From Undaria pinnatifida (taxonomy: Eukaryota; Sar; Phaeophyceae; Laminariales; Alariaceae), in assembly GCA_012845835.1 (NCBI GenBank), contig JABAKD010000026.1, positions 13,280,111-13,344,110 on the forward strand: a stretch of 64,000 nt of DNA, in the 5' to 3' direction. Position numbers and translations under genes: made by a program. This document shows positions 54,828 to 64,000 of the stretch, piece by piece. A model generated the notes under the pieces. The model saw nothing but the letters and a program-made list of their open reading frames with translations. It was not told the origin of the DNA and searched no databases. Positions within the stretch are counted from its first letter, which is position 1. Every line of letters begins with the position of its first letter.

Positions 54828-55910
54828 TAGGTGGAACCTTTCTATCTATGCCACTCGTGCCGCCAACTGCTACGGCTGCTCGGAATGTGATGTCTTGGTA
54901 CTTTGATTTTTCCGTGAATTTATTTATTTTCTTTCTTTTTTTCTCTCCCCTTCTTATCCTTATGAAGGGAGTCTTGCATGGTGGGTAGGTGACGAGCCTG
55001 TTTTATTTGGCCCTCCCAGTCTTCCTTCTTTTACTTGTTTCCTTTTTTCCGGGGTATTTTTTTCCCTTTCTTTCCCCCTTGCATGTCCATTTTGGCTCAT
55101 GCTCGGGATATGTTTCTATCTCCCGAGCTTTGGCTCCCCTTTTTATTTGTTTATTTATTTATTTGTTTTGTCTTGGTTTCTTTCGTTGTTTCTCTCTTTT
55201 ACAAGGTATTTTGGTTTAATGAGAAGAACACAAAGGGGGGAGGGGGGGAAACAGGAGGAGTAGAAGGAAATCCGTCCAAGGGAGTGGGGGCAGGGGGGGC
55301 AACAGGAGGAATAGAAGGGAGACCGCGGTGGACGAAGGCAGGAAGGAGATGGCAGACAGGGTAGCAAGGTACCAGGCCGACTAGTAGGTACGTAGCACTT
55401 TTCTTCTTTTTCTGGGGTATTTTTTCCCCTTTGTTCCCTCCTTGCGTGTCCAGGTTTTTGGCTCGTGTTCGGATTATCTTATTTTGGTTTTACCTTACTT
55501 TATTTTATTTTGTTTTTATTATGTTTCTTTTCCGAGCTTTGGCTCTCCTTTCCGGTTGGGTTGTTTCTTCGATTTCCCCTTCATTTTGTTTGTTTCATTT
55601 TTGTTTTATTTTTATCTTTGTTTTTATATGTTTTCTTATTATTATTATTTTGTTTTTGTTTTTGTTTTTGTTTTTTTATTTCGTATTCTCTCTTCCAATG
55701 TATTTCTGTTGCTGACGTATGTATGTTGTGCCTGTCGTACCCAGTACTAGGGCATGACATTGCGTTGTCGAATGCATTACGATGCATTATCTCTGTGTCG
55801 TAGCTTGTGACCACAGAGCTGATCTTTCTAGGGTGAAGAATCAGTACGGACACTGGGTGTGCTGGATGTCGACGAGTAGAAGAACGGTTTAATGTGAAGA
55901 ACACACACAC
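54670..55910. repeat. Tandem repetition of the LINE 3' region
   Basis: The segment from gggggg-rich coding end through ggtaccaggccgactagtag, cttttttccggggtatttttt, ccgagctttggctc and ggtttaatgagaagaacaca (54670-55232) is repeated with indels at 55236-55905. The second copy ends in the (AC)n run. Confidence 0.75.
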
Positions 55911-55957
55911 ACACACACACCGTCAAAGCAGTGCCAGCAAGGTAAGTATGTCTGTGA

Positions 55958-56046
55958 ACTGCCGGTAGTCCAGTAGGTAGCGGGCACGACGGTGAGATTC
56001 TGAACTGGAGTTCGATCCTCGCTGACGTCCTCTTTTTTTTTTTTTT
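55958..56046 (+). ncRNA. tRNA-like sequence with Pol III boxes and T-run
   Basis: TAGTCCAGTAGG (55966-55977) matches the eukaryotic A box at 11 of 12 positions. GAGTTCGATCCTC (56008-56020) is close to the B box at normal tRNA distance. A four-pair D stem (GTCC/GGGC) is possible, but a convincing acceptor stem and anticodon arm are not. A run of about 14 T (56033-56046) follows, as in Pol III terminators. More likely a SINE head or tRNA pseudogene than a working tRNA. Confidence 0.45.
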
Positions 56047-56159
56047 CTTATAACTTCGAGTAATTTTTTTTTGTTGTTGTAGGATTTTTGGTTCAGTTGG
56101 TTGCGTTTCGGAAGAACCAGGACCTCCTCTGCAGCGAATTTCACCTGATCACATGTATC

Positions 56160-56438
56160 GTATGTTCGGTACCGGGTATAGGCGATACCGTCATTTTTCA
56201 GTACCGTGCAAAAGGTACCGTCAAAAAACGAGAAACCGTTTCCCGTTTTAAAAGTACCGTCATTTTCAAAACCGTACAAAAAAACCCGTCATAATTCGCC
56301 GTACCGTAAACCGCCAAAATCGGTACCGTCAAGAAATGAGAATCCGTTTCCCGTTTAAAAAGTACCGTATATTTCAGAACCGTCAAACTTCGTACCGTCA
56401 TCAAAAACCGGTACCGAGGAGTACCCTGCTTTTTTACC
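56160..56438. repeat. ACCGTC-rich element, right part
   Basis: Contains two diverged ~130-bp units with accgtcaaaaaacgagaaac/atgagaatccgtttccc and ends agtaccctgcttttttacc, inverse of the start at 50387. Internal units run in the same direction as the left part. Confidence 0.6.
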
Positions 56439-56459
56439 GGGTCGGTGAGCTTTCATTTT

Positions 56460-56580
56460 GCTCTGAATCAGTTTTTTTTGGGCGGCCCAGGGTACAGAGT
56501 AGTAGGTATTAGGTGAGGGGCCTCACCAAAAAAAATATGGTGCGCCTCTATCGCAGGATGTATCCACGTTCTTCTTATTA
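56460..56580 (+). repeat. Dispersed repeat fragment (second half of CCTAGGCCATG family)
   Basis: gaatcagttttttttgggcg, aggtgaggggcctcacc and ctctatcgcaggatgtatcc match the later part of the family. Confidence 0.45.
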
Positions 56581-56689
56581 TTATTGCAAAACAACGGTAA
56601 CATTCCGAGACGATTTTGGGCTAAGTGGCCCCCGTCTTTGCGGGGGGGCAAAAAAAGACGCCCTCAAGTTGCCACCTATTATTATTGTA

Positions 56690-57870
56690 GCACGCACCCA
56701 CGCCACTGGGTTCAATCGCGCCAAACGTACGTGATCTGTACGCGCGACTAGCGATTCATGTGCTAGAATCCGCGCGCATAAGAAACGAAGACAAAGACAG
56801 GGCTCGAGCGAAGACGATTTCATGTTCTATGCGCGCATGCACCGGGTCGGAGCATGGCATGCTGTTAAGGTATTAGTGGGGTATTACTCCGTTTGACCAC
56901 TTGCAAAAGGTTAACCAATAGCGTACCCAAACTAAGCCTTATAACAATACCCCGTGCAGAAGAAAAAATTCAACCACGAGGTTCAATCCCGCCAGCAATA
57001 TACTTCGAAAGTAATGTTCTTACTGCGAGTGAGTGTGAGTGGCGATTCCCGTTCTAAAAAAACGCATGGACAGCAGTAAACGCCAGTATGCACCTCGAGC
57101 GAACACAAAATTATATTTCGACTCTGTGCCTGCAGATATGCAGATGCGCCCGGCCCCGAGTCGGAGCATGACATACCGCACGCAAAGAGCATGCCACCAC
57201 GATTTCCGGCCCCGCCAAAAGTATAGTCTAAGTCTAATACTCTTACCAGCGAGTGCTCGTGTGTGTGCTAAAGTACGCACATGTAAATGAACGCCCGCAG
57301 ATATTCGCCGCTCACAGCGCGAAGAAAACTTGTGGACGCTATAGACACTCAATGGCACGCATACATGCATAATATATATACAGGGTCGTAGCGTGAGACA
57401 TCTCGCGCAGACGGCAAACCACTACCAGATTTCATTATTACCACAGCAAATAAATGTACGAACCTCCAAATAAAAACTCATCTATTATATATATATTGTA
57501 TATTACAAGTACCAACAACGCAGCTTGCAAAGATGAGTATCGACCTGATATTCTTCGAACTCACGGCTGACGTCCTTGAAATCTTTTTCAGAAAATGTAC
57601 ACACACCAGATAGTAGTATGTATGTGCGGTATGCGAGGGAAGCGATTCACGTGCAAACAATGCGCGCACGTATTATGCACGCAACACAAAAGATACGTGT
57701 CGAGCGAAGACAACACTTTATGCCGCTCTATTAATAGCATCACTGCATGCAGTCGACACACATACATGCACAGGGTCGAAGCATGGCATTCATGTCACAA
57801 ATGGACACTCCATCACGCGGGGGGTCATATCACGACCTGCCCCAAAGCGGCCGAAAGCGTAATGTTCTGT
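56690..57870 (+). repeat. Three diverged units of the GAGCATGGCAT / AGCGATTC family
   Basis: Units near 56690-56880, 57000-57200 and 57590-57870 share gcgactagcgattcatgtg-type and gagcgaagac-type blocks, then gggtcggagcatggcatgc-type blocks, with large changes. Related DNA is at 49135-49262. A GCTTGCAAAGATGAGT motif occurs between units at 57519. Confidence 0.45.
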
Positions 57871-60250
57871 ATGCGTGAGCAGCTAATGGTTCGCGCGCCA
57901 TATATGCACCCGAAAATATAAACAGCGCATTCAAAGATACGTCGCTACGTGCGAAGCGAAGTCGAATAGATCTTGCATAAATCATGTTCGCTACAGAGCA
58001 TCTCAACTTTTTGACATTTTGGCATGTGCAGCAGCGGCCATAACCAGGCAACACGACCCACGTCCCATGTACCGTAATAATGTTGTGATTGATGGTATGG
58101 CCGTGGACAGAGCGAAAACGCCGCGAGCGAGCAGCGGACACTTCAAAAGTGTACGTGGAAACAGACGCAGAATAATTTATAATGGTGTCCACGCGGACTT
58201 CAGTATCCGGCTGCGGCTTCAAAACCTTGCTATGTCATACCACGAGTGAGCTGTCAAAGCGCACGAGGTATGATATGCGTCATGATGCTCAACGATGCAG
58301 CAGTAGCATTTGTATTGTATGCTATATAGACTAGTCTATACCATCCAGTACGATCACGTCATCACTTAAAAAAAGGAGTGACATATCAGCTGATCATACT
58401 GTCGCGTGGGGCCGGCTGTTGTCTCGACTCCGGTGTCCACTACTACTACGACTGGTATCAGGTACTGACTGCACAGAGGCAACTGCGCAATAACGAGGGA
58501 CACACGTACAGCAGTACGTACGTACTTACATTGTCAATCGATCTTCCGGCATCGCATTCATTCGCAGATAGATAGTCTAGACTACACTTCTTACGCTGCA
58601 GAAATACGAACATTAAAGATGGTGAGCATACCGGTACCAAGAGGTACTACCAAGCATGCCCGAAGAACGATATCGACGGTACACACGGTTTTTCCTTCCT
58701 GTGCAGTCCTGTGCCTACATTTCGGCTGGTTTGGGTGTCATCAGCATTCGTCTAGCGTCGTCAACTCTCAACCGCCGACTTCATCCAGGATCTACCTGGT
58801 ATCAGCAACGTGCGTATGTATGATATCCAGATATTTAAATTAGATATTTAGACTATAGTCTAGACTATATCATACGTACATATGAAGAATCCAGATCTAA
58901 TACCAACTTCTTGCTGCCTGACATGAACATGTGATGGATCGGTGTGGACTTGTACATACATATCCAGATCGTGCACGTGCGGTGTACTGTTGTACGAGTG
59001 CGAGTGCGTCGAGTGCGCATCTGTTGTTTTCTGTTTATTTTCTATCCTCCGCTTGATGCGGATGCGGATGCGTATACACACCACACTTCCTCCTGCACCA
59101 CCATTCAGCTGTGTCGTGTGCCACTCGGTTAGTCTATGGAACAGGGCGATGCTACTGTCGCATATGGAAGCTACTCAGTTGTATGCTTGAGTTCGCCGAC
59201 CACTGCCTCCATGTATCCTCCAACTCACTAGACGCAATGGTGGTGTAGTTTCACCGGGGGGTATGATATCTTCGAAGCGGGTATCTTGAACTTCTTGTTG
59301 CGCATCTTAGATAAAGTGTGACGAATGGTCGACAGGAACGGACGGGCTATATTCCAAAAAACACCACAACCTGCAACAGCAGCAAGCAAGTCCGATGTTG
59401 ATACGAGATACGAAAGTAGCAGTAGCAGCAGCAGCACTCGGACGGTAGCAACACATTTTCACGCGCGCAGCAAGAGCGTGTACCGGTCAGCGGTATACCA
59501 AACCAGGGGTATCCTACAGCAGAAGCAGAGAGAGGCAGAAAAGGTACAGCTGAAAAGGGTTAGCATCATAGATAAAAAAAGGCTGCACCAAGAACAGAAA
59601 ACGCTACTACAACAGCAGTGGTATTGTTAGCTGCAACAAACACAGCAACGGGGCTCTTTGCGTGCCTACGCTGTGCACCGATCGCGGTTGCGGATGCTAA
59701 ATATTCTCGAAAAACTGGCTCGGGAATTCGGGTGGCGCCGTGGCTCGCACGAAGGTCCCACACCACCCGAACCCTGCGCGAATTTCTGCCCTGCACACAG
59801 ATTACCCTCGGTAGGCTGTTGCAGAGCCACATTGTTATAGCGTCATCGTCGTCTCCATGCGACAAATAATGAAATTTAATGCCAAGAACGAGTAACTATT
59901 CCTAAATTATGGCGAGCTACTCGCGGTAACTTTCTGATGTATCGTACGCTCGCGCCAGAAATCCGCAGCAGTATAAGCCGCCCCTGTTATTTTGTAATAT
60001 AATACAATTCCCACAGCGGGGGTCCGCGATCGTAACAGAGAAGCAGCGCGGCGCAGAGCTCGCCTAGTAGATGAGCCCGCAGCTGTCGTCCATGGCAAGG
60101 GCGGACTGCGGACTCCCGTGCTGGCCCAGACAAGGGAAAATCTAACCTCCAGTCAACCGTGATAGAATTATTCCGCAGCAGTCGGGTTAACTACCGCAAA
60201 ACAAATCTTCAGATGAGCACAATTGACAATTGAGAGGAGAGGAAAACTCC
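57871..60250. other. No supported gene
   Basis: Many short ORFs on both strands without domains; several tagactatagtc-like short palindromes (58328, 58855). Some ORFs begin with hydrophobic residues but lack any other support. Confidence 0.35.
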
Positions 60251-60262
60251 ACGTCTGGCGTG

Positions 60263-60318
60263 ATTGGCTGCGGATTTTCCGGAAGCAATTGGCTGCCACA
60301 ATGAAGCACTGTGATTGG
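60263..60318 (-). promoter_or_regulatory. Three evenly spaced CCAAT boxes
   Basis: ATTGG occurs at 60263-60267, 60288-60292 and 60314-60318, that is CCAAT on the minus strand at 25-26 bp spacing. Such clusters bind NF-Y-type factors in other eukaryotes. They lie about 790 bp upstream of the WSC gene start, or could serve a transcript that starts nearby. Confidence 0.35.
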
Positions 60319-61105
60319 CCGGTATTTGATTTTTTTTCCTCTTTGAAGATTTTGTTCGGAGTTTTTTGCGGTACTCGTGTATGCGGATGAAGATCCTTGT
60401 TTTGCGTGCGTGCGCTCCTCTCACAATTTGCTTGCTAGTCCCCTTGGTACCGCCTGGCCTGCCCCCCCCCCCCACCCCCCCGCTCCCTCGCATGGTCACT
60501 CTCTCCCTTGCGAAAGTAAACGGCATCCCCGATCGAGCACCTGACCCCAAGCTTCTTCTGGCTACAGGTGAGCGCTTCTCCGAAAGGAAAGACGTATGAT
60601 AGCGAGTTTCTTCTGCCCTGCGACGTGTATCCACGCCCGCCACTCCTGCCGTTTGCGTTTTCCGTGGGATCGACAACGTTTTGAGTTGGTTTTAGCTTCT
60701 GTTTTTTGCCATTGATGTGCTTTGTTTTCGGTATATGGTTGATGTTCCAAGGACCCCAAAGGCAGAGCTTCGTGAATATATTATATCTATAGAAAAAAGA
60801 ATGAAAAACCGCGGCTACCGAGGGATATGAGCGAACGGCCGAATGGGCATCCCGCCTCAGCCGCTGCCCCGCCACCGATCCGACCGACTACCTCTGTCCC
60901 CGACGCGGCGCACTTCTTCTCCTTCATGGTATGCTGAGTCGCACACTTGCTACCCCGTCCCATGTGCGTGTCGTTCCCTTTTTTCTGGATTCCTTTTTTT
61001 TCTGCTGTTCCCACCTGCGACGGCTGGAATACCCCAGCTCGCCTGTGAGACAGCAGCAAAACATTTTGCCCCGCCCGTCTCTTTGTCTAGCGGCTGCGTG
61101 TCACC

Positions 61106-63016
61106 ATGGCCACCATCGAGTCCGGCGCGGCCGATAACGCGCAGATCTGGGGCGGGCAGGAGCGCAGCTGCAGTGGAAAAATCACCAAGAAGCACCTTGT
61201 CGCGGGTGCCGCGCTCGCTGGCTGCGTCGTGCTCGGCCTTGGTCTGTTTGTAGGCCTTTCGGGAAAGTCTTCGGGTGACTCTGCTGGGGGCAACGAGATC
61301 GTGGGACAGGCCGTCGAGGACCCTAACTCGCTGGGGTGCTTTGTCGACATCAGGCACAACCGGGTCTTCACGAACCGGCTGACTGACGAGGCCTTAACCC
61401 CCACTGTGAGTACGAGTGGCGTTTGTGTGCCATGGCCCGTGTGCCCGTACTGGTATTAGATACCGTCGGCGGTTGGATTGGGTTGGGTTGGCTGTTGGGA
61501 AACGCGATTTTTTGACAAGATGATCAGGAATACTGCTGTACTGATCTTGTTCAACGTAGCAGATTGTTCCGCTCTTGTTTCGTATTTATAACTTTCTAGT
61601 CTCGCAATTTTGGATCTCCTCATGAACGCTGAGGCCTGTTTGTGTGGCTTCCAAGCGAGCTTGCTTGGGGGGTGGGTGCCTTAGATCCAACGACGCTTAG
61701 TAGTTGATCGCTTCTCGCCGGTTGTCGCTTCCGGAATGAGGGTATGCTTCCTTTCTTGCCCATGGACCTATCTAAACAATCCATTGGTGTCGTTGACTCT
61801 TTCGTAGATAGAGCGTGCACAGGTTTTGCGAATGGGCGGGTTGAAAAAATAAACGTGCGCTGTCAATCGTCCGAAAAAGGATATGAAAAAACAAAATTTG
61901 GGCACGTCAGTCCGATTCACAGCAAGCAGCAGTTAGACACCCCCCCCACGAACTTATAGGCCCTCGTTCTGGCGAGAGGCGTCCCTCCTGCGTGCTCGCC
62001 CGCGCTACGTGTGGAGCAAGCCGCGCTTCACATGCGTGCGTGCGCTCCACTCGCGACCGATCGATCATTACTGGGAGGTCGGAGTCAATGAATACAATCA
62101 ATAACCGAATCTCCATATTTTTTGCTTTTTTCAAGTTTTTCGTGCCCTCTTTCTTTCCAGCCACAACCTAGCAGAACGGTATCATACCTGACATCGCGAA
62201 GGGCAGGGGCACCCTGCTCACGCTCGTTTTCCCTTGTCTTGGCAATTCTCATGTATGTCTCCGACTGGCCCTTTTTCGCCCGTCTTGATCGTTCTGTCTT
62301 TCTTGCAGATCTGTAACGCGCACTGCGAGGCGGACGGCTACGCGTACTACGCATTGCAATGGGGCAAGGAGTGCTGGTACGTTCACAGCAGCACTACTTG
62401 TACAGATCAGGAGTAAAATCAGAGCACGATGTTTCCCCGTGTTCTGCTTTTTTTTGTACTTTAGCGAGGTTTTTGGGGCGGGCGGGGTTGGCGGTGTTGG
62501 GCCATTGCTTGCGCAGGAGGCTGTAAAAGGTTGCTTGTAAACGGCGAGCCGGCAGGGCGAGAAGACTTGGGTCCTGGAGACCCAACCACGCGCACGTGTC
62601 ATTCCAAATAGCTACTGGCGATGTACTATCCGAGAGTATACTTGAAAGGAAGATGCACATCCAAATGAAATGGTTTAGCGGGAGATGGAGGGCGAAGGCG
62701 TCACAAGTGTTGGATTTTTCGCGAACCGTTCAGTGTGGTCGATCGATAGCTACGAGGCGTATCCTACCCCCCTATCCGAGAGAGGCTTGTTGTGGTATGT
62801 ATGGTGACCGTGTGTAGCTAGTCTAGTTCTGTTGCTTCCGTCTGCCGTGTCAAAAAGGCTCAACTCTTTATTTTTTCTTGTGCTCCTGCTGCTTGCTGCG
62901 CACAATCTGTCCGCTTTTTCCCGGTGGTGTATGTGTTGCCTCGATGTTCACGGCCATTGCTTGCACTACAAGGATTGTTGCAAACGAAGCTCATCTTGTC
63001 GTTTTTGTTGTGCTTG

Positions 63017-63051
<35 letters not shown>

Positions 63052-63448
63052 CTGCCGCTGCTGCTTCTGCTGCTGCTGCTTGCTGTCTTTGCGAAAATAT
63101 TCGATATTACCGGGGGCGTCCTTGGCTTTGCGGAAAAGGTGCGCGGGCGCTCACGTGGACATTGACGTCAACGGAATCGGCGAGTGCGACTACACGTGCG
63201 CGGGCGACAGCAACTACATCTGCGGAGGGTACCTTTCGTACACCGCATACGAAGTCGGTGAGAGTTGACGGTAGTAGGATGAATGATTCATATTGGTTTT
63301 GTTGTGAGATAGGGAGCGACTAACTACTGCTGATGCTGCTGCTGCTGATGATGCTGCTGCTGATGCTGCTGAACATGTTTTTTTCCTTCTTTTTTTTGTG
63401 TTAGCAGGTCACATTTATCCGAGATCTATCTGCTGTTGTTTTTGCTAA
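61106..63448 (+). CDS. Single-pass membrane protein with one WSC domain
   Basis: Predicted exons: 61106-61405, 62309-62376, 63139-63257 and 63408-63448 (stop TAA). Introns are GT-AG, of 903, 762 and 150 bp, and phases agree throughout. The start is TCACCATGG. The ~175-residue product has a cytoplasmic-type N-terminus, a membrane segment (LVAGAALAGCVVLGLGLFVG, ~32-51), a short linker, then the WSC domain from ~76: LGCFVD, RVF, ICNAHCEADGYAYYALQWG, KECWC (joined across intron 2), ECDYTCAGD and CGGYLSYTAYEV. Cysteine spacing fits the WSC fold, a carbohydrate-binding module found in fungal wall sensors and common in brown-algal wall proteins. Probable role: extracellular polysaccharide binding or wall sensing. 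The last exon is less certain; an alternative acceptor lies near 63735, and an upstream exon (60387-60567, with a GTGAGC donor) is possible. Confidence 0.75.
63019..63085. repeat. (CTG)n microsatellite in intron 2 of the WSC gene
   Basis: About 22 CTG-type triplets with TTC/CGC variants upstream of the exon 3 acceptor. A smaller CTG/ATG tract at 63328-63372 lies in intron 3. Confidence 0.85.
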
Positions 63449-64000
63449 TGTGCTGATGTTTCGAGAGAAAGAAAGGACAGCGGTTGTCGGTTGTTGTTGC
63501 TGTAGTGCAGTACGACAGGAGCTCAGCTTTTGCTTTTGTTACTGTCAGCTCAGCGGTGATACGAAGCAGAGCAGCTTTATCATCAGCAGCGGAGCAGCAA
63601 CAGAACTGAACATCACAGCTGCCGGCAAAACTAATGAAATATTCACTATTAGGCTAGTCTACCGCTGTATGTAGTCGAACTTGTTGTACCAAGTTGTTCG
63701 TACCATGGCATTTTCACCGAACGCCCGAATCCAGATCTCGATATGCAGCATTGCGGCAGCGGCTATCTCCCCGGGAAGTTAATGAACCACGCAAAGATGT
63801 TTTTAGGACCGTAGTGGAAGTTATCCGGCTTGCTGTTGGGCGAACGATCGGTGGTGAGTGTTGCAAGACGGGGGTGGGCAGTGGTTTCGTGATGGGGTTT
63901 GGCATACTTCGTACGCGTAGGTAAGACGCACAGAAAAGAATATATAGCACGCGGGCGTTCGTTGCCGATGAGGTGCATTAGAACATGTGTCAAAAGGTGT
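63449..64000. other. No supported gene; possible further WSC-gene exon
   Basis: Apart from a candidate acceptor near 63735 (AATCCAG|AT, phase-compatible with exon 3, stop after about 26 codons), nothing coding is recognised. The window ends before the gene's downstream context is visible. Confidence 0.3.

Larger units (their letters stand above)
50612..55920 (+). mobile_element. Non-LTR (RTE-like) retrotransposon
   Basis: It has one long ORF with an APE-type endonuclease and reverse transcriptase, then an untranslated region with tandem structure, ending in an (AC)n run at about 55901-55920. Simple-repeat 3' ends are common in the RTE clade. A GC-rich 5' leader runs from about 50612. No target-site duplication was identified. 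It sits between the two parts of an ACCGTC-rich element (50387-50610 and 56160-56438). Confidence 0.8.

Noticed and set aside
60209..60676. 155-codon basic minus-strand ORF
   Set aside because: Overlaps the CCAAT cluster and a C-rich tract, with no domain; the plus strand has a better exon-like signal.
1..64000. Integrated large DNA virus of algae
   Set aside because: No capsid, DNA polymerase, ATPase or other viral core gene fragment was seen; all recognised enzymes belong to retroelements or the tyrosine recombinase.

Overview
This window looks like nuclear DNA of a eukaryote, most likely a brown alga or a related stramenopile. That assignment is an inference. It rests on GT-AG introns of several hundred bases, a small membrane protein with a WSC domain, Ty1/copia and RTE-like retroelements, a tRNA-derived SINE, dense trinucleotide microsatellites, and very low gene density. 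No prokaryotic operons, rRNA genes, clear functional tRNA genes or CRISPR arrays are visible.

Layout. 1-4.6 kb holds short dispersed repeats and a complete MITE-like DNA element (2222-2999) with a TTA target duplication. 4.6-9.1 kb is a heavily frameshifted copia element (copia A, + strand). 9.85-10.6 kb is a 30-bp minisatellite, followed by a MITE flanked by TTAA (11057-11333). 12.7-14.4 kb is a probable gene whose N-terminal part resembles the SANT/Myb-like, NAM-associated proteins found with transposons; it carries a long glycine tract. 17.4-24.7 kb is a young copia element (copia B, - strand) with 430-bp LTRs that are almost identical and a perfect 5-bp target duplication. Its reverse transcriptase is broken by a 1.5-kb chimeric insertion made of a fold-back copy of copia itself, a poly-A run, unknown DNA and a truncated MITE. 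27.6-29.3 kb is AGT microsatellite surrounding the C-terminal part of a tyrosine recombinase (Crypton/DIRS type).

30.4-33.8 kb appears to be a non-autonomous LTR element not assignable to a known family. It has 270-bp direct repeats starting TG and ending CA, a CTAG duplication, an internal 84-bp minisatellite and an ORF whose stop codon runs into a perfect hairpin in the LTR. 33.8-38.9 kb is AT-richer and almost gene-free, with a diverged 360-bp tandem duplication. 38.9-43.2 kb is a second degraded copia (copia C, - strand), related to copia A. 44-50 kb is a patchwork of SINE copies, four further copies of the TTAA MITE family and minisatellites. 50.6-55.9 kb is a non-LTR retrotransposon with an almost intact 1155-residue endonuclease/reverse transcriptase ORF. 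It lies between two halves of another repeat whose outer ends are inverted. 61.1-63.4 kb is the best host gene: four inferred exons encoding a single-pass membrane protein with one WSC domain.

Most of the window is therefore mobile-element sequence, and the informative parts are how elements interrupt, copy and mobilise one another. All alignments were done by eye. Boundaries of diverged repeats are approximate, and splice sites are predictions.
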